NCBI GenBank assembly: GCA_949745625.1
Contig: CATJZR010000083.1
Coordinates: 1 to 6,490, forward strand
Source of the DNA: an uncultured Eubacteriales bacterium
Lineage (GTDB): Bacteria; Bacillota; Clostridia; Christensenellales; Borkfalkiaceae
DNA length: 6,490 nucleotides
Direction: 5' to 3'
Shown here: positions 6,070 through 6,490 of the stretch, piece after piece
How positions within the stretch are numbered: the first letter of the stretch is position 1
Layout: each line of letters begins with the position of its first letter
The notes under the pieces: model-generated
Seen by the model: the letters and a program-made list of their open reading frames with translations, nothing else
Told to the model about the DNA's origin: nothing
Databases searched by the model: none
Program-made: the position numbers and the translations under genes

Positions 6070-6098
6070 TAAACGGCTGTGCGTCGCACAGCCGTTTA
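6070..6098. terminator. bidirectional hairpin terminator between cwlD and pnp
   Basis: AAACGGCTGTGC (6071-6082) and GCACAGCCGTTT (6086-6097) are perfect inverted repeats around the 3-nt loop GTC, and T6070-A6098 extends the stem to 13 bp. On the plus strand the stem is followed by TTTAGTTATTT, and on the minus strand by GTTTAAATTATG, so each side has a modest U-rich tail. It begins 3 nt after the cwlD stop and ends 5 nt from the pnp stop, so one element can serve both convergent genes. Confidence 0.85.
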
Positions 6099-6103
6099 GT
6101 TAT

Positions 6104-6490
6104 TTAGGATAATTTTTCAAGTAATTTAAGGTCGATACCCTTGTCGCCGATTTTGATTATTTCAACCTTTACGACGTCGCCGATTTTCACTACGTCCTCA
6201 ACCTTTTCGACGCGCTTGTCAGAAAGCTTGGAAATGTGAATCATGCCGTCCTTGCCGGGAGCAAACTCTACGAACGCACCGAAGTTCATAATTCTGACAA
6301 CCGTTCCAACGAACATATCGCCATCCTCGGGGTCATGTGCGATGTTCAAAATGATTGCCTTTGCCTTTTCTGCGTTTTCGATAGGCCCGACGGTGGATAC
6401 GTAGCCTCTACCGCTGTCGTCACTGTTAAATTCGATTTCAGTACCCGTCTCTTCCATAATCTTCTTGATTACGCAGCCCTGCTTACCGAT
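6104..6490 (-). CDS. pnp: polyribonucleotide nucleotidyltransferase (PNPase), C-terminal part only
   Basis: PNPase degrades RNA 3' to 5' using phosphate and can add tails in reverse; it is a core RNA-decay enzyme in the cytosol. Only the last 128 codons are in the window and the frame stays open at the right edge. They begin inside the KH domain at I-G-K-Q-G, the GxxG loop, followed by CVIKKIMEETGTEIEF. The S1 RNA-binding domain follows (about residues 57-128 of the visible part), with the hallmark FVGTVVRIMNFGAFVEF and PGKDGMIHISKLSDKRV. The order KH then S1 ending at the stop is characteristic of PNPase, and there is no long tail after S1. The catalytic RNase PH domains lie outside the window, so their integrity cannot be judged. 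The gene ends at the shared terminator. Confidence 0.93.
   Translation of the reverse strand: MGKQGCVIKKIMEETGTEIEFNSDDSGRGYVSTVGPIENAEKAKAIILNIAHDPEDGDMFVGTVVRIMNFGAFVEFAPGKDGMIHISKLSDKRVEKVEDVVKIGDVVKVEIIKIGDKGIDLKLLEKLS

Overview
The window looks like core chromosome of a low-to-mid GC Firmicute, most likely a spore-forming member of the Clostridia, and probably an uncultured lineage since I cannot tie it to a known genome. Three things point there: the mini-RNase III / RlmB / SigH-type sigma factor block is a Firmicute signature; the amidase resembles CwlD, the spore-cortex enzyme; and the GpsA has a divergent N-terminus (GCGRWGSFIAWY) of a kind I associate from memory with Clostridia. 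Stop codons are TAA and TGA, and GTG is used as a start at least twice. Nothing suggests recent transfer, and I see no insertion sequence, CRISPR array, tRNA or rRNA.

Layout, right to left on the minus strand. The C-terminal end of PNPase (pnp, cut by the right edge) runs to 6104. It converges on cwlD (plus strand, 5378-6067), and the 36-bp gap between the two stop codons is almost filled by a perfect hairpin that can terminate transcription from both sides. Left of cwlD, an 84-bp divergent intergenic region (5294-5377) carries a good extended -10 promoter firing leftward. It reads into a tightly packed seven-gene minus-strand operon: mrnC - rlmB - sigH-like - dnaX - ybaB - recR - gpsA, ending at 28. 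Junctions are overlaps of 4 or 8 nt or gaps of 2-16 nt, so translation is probably coupled for much of its length. The left 28 bases hold what may be the first codons of an eighth gene, starting inside a TAATG overlap with the gpsA stop.

Functionally the operon joins two blocks that lie at separate loci in Bacillus subtilis: rRNA maturation plus the transition-state sigma factor (mrnC, rlmB, sigH, here without yacP), and replication/repair (dnaX, ybaB, recR). gpsA, for phospholipid precursor synthesis, is attached at the end. The likely theme is growth-linked housekeeping: 23S rRNA end processing and methylation, the clamp loader, recombinational repair and membrane lipid supply, with a stationary-phase/sporulation sigma factor in the middle.

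The window is essentially ordinary housekeeping DNA. The most interesting signal is an A9 run in the dnaX message, preceded by a Shine-Dalgarno-like GAGGT and followed in the -1 frame by an immediate TGA. This is the layout of programmed dnaX frameshifting, but unusually close to the C-terminus. I did not find a new defence, mobile or biosynthetic system.
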